Shown piece after piece: positions 12,024-15,731 of a stretch of 15,731 nucleotides of DNA. The first letter of the stretch is position 1. Every line of letters starts with the position of its first letter. Below the pieces are notes generated by a model. It did no database searches and was not told where the DNA came from. It saw only the letters and a program-made list of their open reading frames with translations. Both the position numbers and the translations under genes were made by a program. This DNA is from Microcaldota archaeon (GTDB taxonomy: Archaea > Micrarchaeota > Micrarchaeia > Micrarchaeales > Micrarchaeaceae), in contig JAKAOQ010000011.1 in assembly GCA_021812105.1 (NCBI GenBank), forward strand, positions 1 to 15,731, written 5' to 3'.

Positions 12024-14993
12024 TTAGCTTCTAAGCTTGTTCTTCTGCGGTTCCATACGCTCAGGTATGTCAATTCTGTTCTTCGATTCCTCGAAAAGCT
12101 CTACGTACTTGTTCCTCTGCGGTATGAGCCCTTCAGTTCTTAGAAGGTTTGGCCTTATGTAGGACGAGGTAAAGTTTACAAGTTTGTTGTTTACACTCCC
12201 GTCTTCTTCCTCAGCGGTATACCTGATCGTAAACATAGATGTGGCCCTTGTCTCTTCACTGGTCCTGCTGCCGAAGTGCCTTGGAAAATCATCCGATCCT
12301 TTTAACGAGGCAAGCTTATAGATCAGGGTGTCGTTTACGACAGTGTAACCCTCTATGTGTTCGTGGCCCCTAACTATGACTTTTGCATCTGGCCTGTATG
12401 TGTTCAGGCTTTTATCTGGAAACTCGTGCACCACGTACATGTTGAGCTCATTCAGCGAAAACACCCTGCTGTTCTCCGGCCCGCCGTAGAACGATCTTAT
12501 CTCTTTATCCTCTCCGTATATTCTCCTCAATAATGTATGCATTATCCTTCCCTCATCAAGAATCTGCGGGAACATCTTCTTTACAGGTGTTCCGTTTACA
12601 TGGTGCCCAGATGTCGTAATTATGGCTCTGGTATTCGGATGCCCGTAAAGCGGTCCGACCTCGCCAAACAGCGTGTCCAGCTGCCCTCCAAGTTCCCAGT
12701 CCGGTTTCTTCACTCCCTTATCCGCCTCGTAATTTACGATAGCATCATTGTACTCTGCGCTCCCCTCATCAAGCTTGCTCTTCTTCCTGAGCATATCACG
12801 GAACTCGTACCCACTCGACATGTCGTTGTTTAGATTAAACATCAGGTTAAGGTAGTCTCCCTCTACAAGATCTCCAGTGTTTAGCACTGTGATTACCATA
12901 TTAAGCGCTTCGACCAGCTTGAGTATGTGCTTGCGATTCGCCTCCATCAGCACATCGGTTGGTATCTTCCCCTCATCCATTCGCCCAAAGTGTGTATCAC
13001 TGACTCCTACGAAATTGAGCTCCCTAACAGCCTTCGCCTGCTCTTTTTCGAACATATTGTTGAACCAACCAAGCAGACGCGCTGGGCCACCATCCTGATC
13101 AGATACCCCGGTATCCAACACTTTAATTACTTTAGAAACTTCATCTTTCTTGTAAGGATCTATATCGTGGTACAGAAGCAGTTTCGTAATAAGGTCGTTG
13201 TTGTATTCAGAGGGAAGCTTGTTGTTGAATGAAACAACGTCCTTCACATCTACACTACCCTTCCTTATCCTATGCTGCGGCGTAAACCCGTTCAGTTTTT
13301 CCATGAACACGGTCCTTTGCTCCCGCATTTCTCTGCTGTAAGCCATTAATACATCGTCCATGTGCACCTCGGTGAAGAAGTTGTTCTTGTTGAAAATCGC
13401 TTCAACGAAGGAAGAGGTCTGTAAACCGCCAGACTTCATCATGTTTACCAGAGGGTCTCCTATGCCCTCCTTCCACAATTCTACAATCCTGTTTTTATCT
13501 ACAAAAGGAGATGTAGTGATAACGTATACAAGGTCTCCGCGTTCTTTTTTTGGATACGCAGCGTAAGTAATGCGTGCATCAGCAAGACCTATAAGGATTT
13601 TGAGATTCCTGCCCTCCCCGATCATATTATTCGTTTCTCCTTCAATAATTTTTGAATAATTCTTTCTGTACGAAGGCGCTGCAGCGAAGATGTTGCCGAC
13701 TACCCTCACTCCTACTCCATCGACTTCCAGATCGTGGGACTTTCTATATATTTTTATCTGCAACCTCCTTCCAAATGCATTTTTGATGTGAGTCTCTATC
13801 TTCTTCCTGGAGATATCTTCGGCGATTCTGACAAGGTTCCTATCTCCCGGCCTTTGGTTTGTATATATGTGCGCCAATTTTACTCGTGATTCGAGCTCGT
13901 CGCTTATCTTTTTCTTTTCGGTCTCAATGTTTTCGTATGTAGTTTTTTTCAGCAGATTGGCAAGTTCCTTCGCTTCGTTCTCTAGCTTCTCGGTCCTCCT
14001 CTGGTCCTTCTCCTCGTCTACCTTCTCCAGGGCATTCTGCACGGCTCTATACCTTTTCTCTATCCCTTCTATGACCGCCTTCTTGCTCGCACCCTTCATA
14101 TTTTTGATAAAGAAGTCCAGGGTAGCACTGTCTATCTTCTCCTTCTTCAGCATACTGTCTATCTTTTCAGGTATGGCCTCATAATTCACAGTCATCCAGT
14201 ACTGCAGCAGACCCTCATAAAGAGCCGCCAGTTCCTTGTAGTCCTCGGCTTCTTCGCTGTTTTGCCCTATCTTCTCATCCAGTTTTCTCAGGGAATACGT
14301 GTATTTTGATAGCCTCTTCTTCTCTTCGGCGCTTTTTTCTGCAGAAGAATTAAGGCCAGATATGAGTTTGTTTATGCTCTCCTTCCTCCTTACGCATACG
14401 TTTATTATCTCCTCGTTTGTCCCCGCCTTCTTTTCATACACTTCCTTCATGCTCTGTATGCCGGCAAGATGATCGTCATTGAACATATCAACTATGTAAT
14501 CGTATTCCATCTTCTTGTTGTTTTCATCCTCCACGCTCCAGGTGTAGTTTATCACTGTTTTCAGTTTTTTGTCCAGTATGAACTGTGCTATTCTGCTTAG
14601 GTAAGGCTTTACCATTATCACCGCCATGTCGAGGTCCATCACCTCCTTTTCATTTGTCAGATGCTTCTGCCTGTACCCTCTCGTAACAAATTTTGAAACC
14701 TCTGGCAATGCGCAAGTAGTCTCTATGTAATCTGGTTCTGCCCCCATACTGGCAGCTTCCTTCAGCATGTTGAATGCGCCTATCGCTTCGCGTCTGCCAA
14801 AATACCTCCTACCCCCTTTCAGTTCTCCAAATGCCCATACTCTGTGTAGGCCCTTCTCCAAATCGTATATCTCTACCGGTGCCCTGCCGTTCCCATTCTT
14901 ATGCCCGTTCCCATTCCCGTTTCCATTTTGCGCGTGCATACCTGCTGCGGCCTCGCTAGAATCAGTCCTCGCCCTGCCAGCCTCCTCCACCAC
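12024..14993 (-). CDS. Giant protein with C-terminal calcineurin-like metallophosphoesterase domain, 989 residues
   Basis: Probable metal-dependent phosphoesterase or nuclease of unknown substrate. The C-terminal domain (about 655-900) shows the metallophosphoesterase motifs in order: SDTHFG (D666, H668), GDLVEG (D708), SGHHVNG (H797, H798) and VRGHEH (H877, H879). Motif III is normally GNH(D/E); here the metal-binding Asn position is His. The N-terminus holds a Gly/Asn low-complexity tract (about 22-36). Residues 38-190 form an unrecognised globular region, about 200-400 is highly charged and probably coiled coil, and 400-650 is another unrecognised alpha/beta region. No signal peptide or membrane segment is seen. 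The GTG start at 14993 is chosen for GATGAT three bases upstream. It is monocistronic with a TATA-like box at 15041-15050. Distant links to Mre11/SbcD-like enzymes are possible but not shown. Confidence 0.88.
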   Translation of the reverse strand: MVEEAGRARTDSSEAAAGMHAQNGNGNGNGHKNGNGRAPVEIYDLEKGLHRVWAFGELKGGRRYFGRREAIGAFNMLKEAASMGAEPDYIETTCALPEVSKFVTRGYRQKHLTNEKEVMDLDMAVIMVKPYLSRIAQFILDKKLKTVINYTWSVEDENNKKMEYDYIVDMFNDDHLAGIQSMKEVYEKKAGTNEEIINVCVRRKESINKLISGLNSSAEKSAEEKKRLSKYTYSLRKLDEKIGQNSEEAEDYKELAALYEGLLQYWMTVNYEAIPEKIDSMLKKEKIDSATLDFFIKNMKGASKKAVIEGIEKRYRAVQNALEKVDEEKDQRRTEKLENEAKELANLLKKTTYENIETEKKKISDELESRVKLAHIYTNQRPGDRNLVRIAEDISRKKIETHIKNAFGRRLQIKIYRKSHDLEVDGVGVRVVGNIFAAAPSYRKNYSKIIEGETNNMIGEGRNLKILIGLADARITYAAYPKKERGDLVYVITTSPFVDKNRIVELWKEGIGDPLVNMMKSGGLQTSSFVEAIFNKNNFFTEVHMDDVLMAYSREMREQRTVFMEKLNGFTPQHRIRKGSVDVKDVVSFNNKLPSEYNNDLITKLLLYHDIDPYKKDEVSKVIKVLDTGVSDQDGGPARLLGWFNNMFEKEQAKAVRELNFVGVSDTHFGRMDEGKIPTDVLMEANRKHILKLVEALNMVITVLNTGDLVEGDYLNLMFNLNNDMSSGYEFRDMLRKKSKLDEGSAEYNDAIVNYEADKGVKKPDWELGGQLDTLFGEVGPLYGHPNTRAIITTSGHHVNGTPVKKMFPQILDEGRIMHTLLRRIYGEDKEIRSFYGGPENSRVFSLNELNMYVVHEFPDKSLNTYRPDAKVIVRGHEHIEGYTVVNDTLIYKLASLKGSDDFPRHFGSRTSEETRATSMFTIRYTAEEEDGSVNNKLVNFTSSYIRPNLLRTEGLIPQRNKYVELFEESKNRIDIPERMEPQKNKLRS

Positions 14994-15040
14994 ATTATCA
15001 TCTCATAAAAACAACAAACCAAATCTGCATTCTTATGAAA

Positions 15041-15050
15041 CTATATTAAT
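15041..15050 (-). promoter_or_regulatory. TATA-like promoter box of the giant phosphoesterase gene
   Basis: ATTAATATAG on the minus strand, centred 53 bases before the GTG at 14993, predicts a leader of about 27 bases. The rest of 14994-15282 is AT-rich, with a weak hairpin AGCATT/AATGCT at about 15059-15078 and no gene I can support. Confidence 0.45.
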
Positions 15051-15233
15051 TTGTGCAGAGCATTTAAAAAATAATGCTTTATTCCGTGTGATATTTCGGT
15101 CACAGATTGATACTCGCATACCCAAAATCATTACCACGCACTGCGCCTGTCAAAGAGGGGTTGGTCTGCAGAAAAAGCATTTAAACCCTTTTATTATAAA
15201 ATAACCAAATTTATTATGCATTTTGCAAAATAA

Positions 15234-15249
15234 GTAATTTATAAATATT
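15234..15249 (+). promoter_or_regulatory. TATA-like promoter box of the 114-residue orphan
   Basis: TAATTTATAAATATTA lies about 40 bases before the ATG at 15283; a GGTG follows about ten bases ahead of the start. Confidence 0.5.
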
Positions 15250-15282
15250 ATAACCGAAATAACACTTAACAGGTGTTGATTT

Positions 15283-15627
15283 ATGCAAAAATTGATAACG
15301 CAAGCATCGAAAACAGATAGTCTCGGCTCCGAGATGGGCAAAACTACCTCACTGTTCAGGGATCTTTCAGGACTATTCGATGTAATATACGCGACAGGTA
15401 AGCAATATTGGGATGAAAGAGATGCGCTCCCTGTTTATGTACTGCCTGATGGTGCCATGAAAGAACTGCTGGAGATACTCGGAGAATCCCCATTTAACAG
15501 TAACAAAACAATAAAAGAATTTATACGCGAAAACAACTCTGACGACGTAGACCTTACTAGGCAGGAGGTAGATGCCGTTTACAGGGCGGCAAAATCATTC
15601 TACCCTCCCATACTCCAGAAAGAGTAA
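15283..15627 (+). CDS. Hypothetical protein, 114 residues
   Basis: I do not recognise it. It is soluble and looks mostly helical: TSLFRDLSGLFDVIYATGKQ (22-41), GAMKELLEILGE (58-69), NKTIKEFIREN (74-84) and LTRQEVDAVYRAAKSF (91-106), with a short strand-like PVYVLPDG (50-57) between. There are no cysteines, no signal peptide and no membrane segment. A clear TATA box and a downstream hairpin at 15663-15685 frame it as an independent transcription unit, which supports it being real. It is divergent from the giant phosphoesterase gene. Confidence 0.75.
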   Translation: MQKLITQASKTDSLGSEMGKTTSLFRDLSGLFDVIYATGKQYWDERDALPVYVLPDGAMKELLEILGESPFNSNKTIKEFIRENNSDDVDLTRQEVDAVYRAAKSFYPPILQKE

Positions 15628-15662
15628 TCAGCACATAGTTGCAAGAGATAAAGTTCAAATTT

Positions 15663-15685
15663 GTGCCTGTGCGATGCACAGGCAC
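15663..15685 (+). terminator. Perfect 10-bp hairpin with GAT triloop after the last gene
   Basis: GTGCCTGTGC, GAT, GCACAGGCAC, 36 bases after the stop codon at 15627. It is the same architecture as 1590-1612 (10-bp perfect stem, three-base loop). Position favours a 3'-end structure or terminator, but only GTTTCT follows and there is no long T-run. Nothing further is evident to the window end. Confidence 0.55.
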
Positions 15686-15731
15686 GTTTCTGGGTACCAA
15701 TTTCTTGGCAGTATTATTACCGTACTCACAT

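Noticed and set aside
12537..13566. Plus-strand open frames opposite the giant phosphoesterase gene
   Set aside because: Shadow frames of a coding strand that carries clear phosphoesterase motifs; no promoter or start signals.
1..15731. CRISPR array, insertion sequence or transposase
   Set aside because: No regularly spaced short repeats were seen, and no transposase or integrase motifs occur in any frame I read.

Overview
The window looks like a piece of a small archaeal genome. It carries an archaeal RadA, archaeal GINS51, TFE-alpha, aIF2-alpha, ribosomal proteins eL42 and eL15, a PAC2-family protein, archaeal-type tRNAs (including an initiator with A1-U72 and three G-C pairs under the CAT loop) and a solitary 5S rRNA. 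Genes are tightly packed, often with a TATA-like box 25-37 bases before the start codon and a GGTGAT-type ribosome binding site 3-4 bases before it. Together with many unrecognised proteins, a split or broken enzyme gene and a shortened ribosomal/translation gene cluster, this suggests a DPANN-type lineage such as Micrarchaeota. That placement is an inference, not something the sequence proves.

Layout. 1-1471 (minus): radA followed by dphB (diphthine synthase), which runs off the left edge. 1472-1726: divergent promoter region with a perfect 10-bp inverted repeat. 1727-3161 (plus): a DUF92-type membrane protein and an acidic protein of unknown function. 3158-3800: two nearly identical tRNA-Gly(CCC) copies in direct orientation, bracketing about 490 bp with one small gene; this looks like a relic insertion or duplication at a tRNA gene. 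3860-6242 (minus): a housekeeping operon, GINS51 > eL42 > aIF2-alpha > PAC2. The usual eS27 and Nop10 genes are missing from their customary slots. 6381-7289 (minus): initiator tRNA-Met and TFE-alpha with an unusual basic N-terminal extension. 7421-8059 (plus): eL15 and tRNA-Pro(CGG). 8130-10011 (plus): a possible mini-ORF, a four-cysteine zinc-ribbon protein and a 443-residue orphan. 10191-11081 (plus): an aldo/keto reductase interrupted by one in-frame TAG. 11202-11834 (plus): a membrane-anchored, Thr/Ser-rich surface protein. 11898-12015: 5S rRNA. 12024-14993 (minus): a 989-residue protein with a C-terminal metallophosphoesterase domain and about 650 residues of unrecognised N-terminal sequence. 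15283-15627 (plus): a small orphan gene followed by a strong hairpin.

How the genes work together. The core genes cover recombination (RadA), replisome assembly (GINS51), transcription initiation (TFE), translation (aIF2-alpha, eL15, eL42, initiator tRNA, 5S rRNA, diphthamide modification of EF-2) and possibly proteasome assembly (PAC2). The accessory material is 2496-3161, 3158-3800, 8130-10011, the surface protein and the giant phosphoesterase. The most interesting items are the giant metallophosphoesterase with an altered motif III (GHH instead of GNH), the reductase split exactly at its conserved nicotinamide-binding Gln, the tRNA-Gly direct repeat, and the perfect triloop hairpins between genes.
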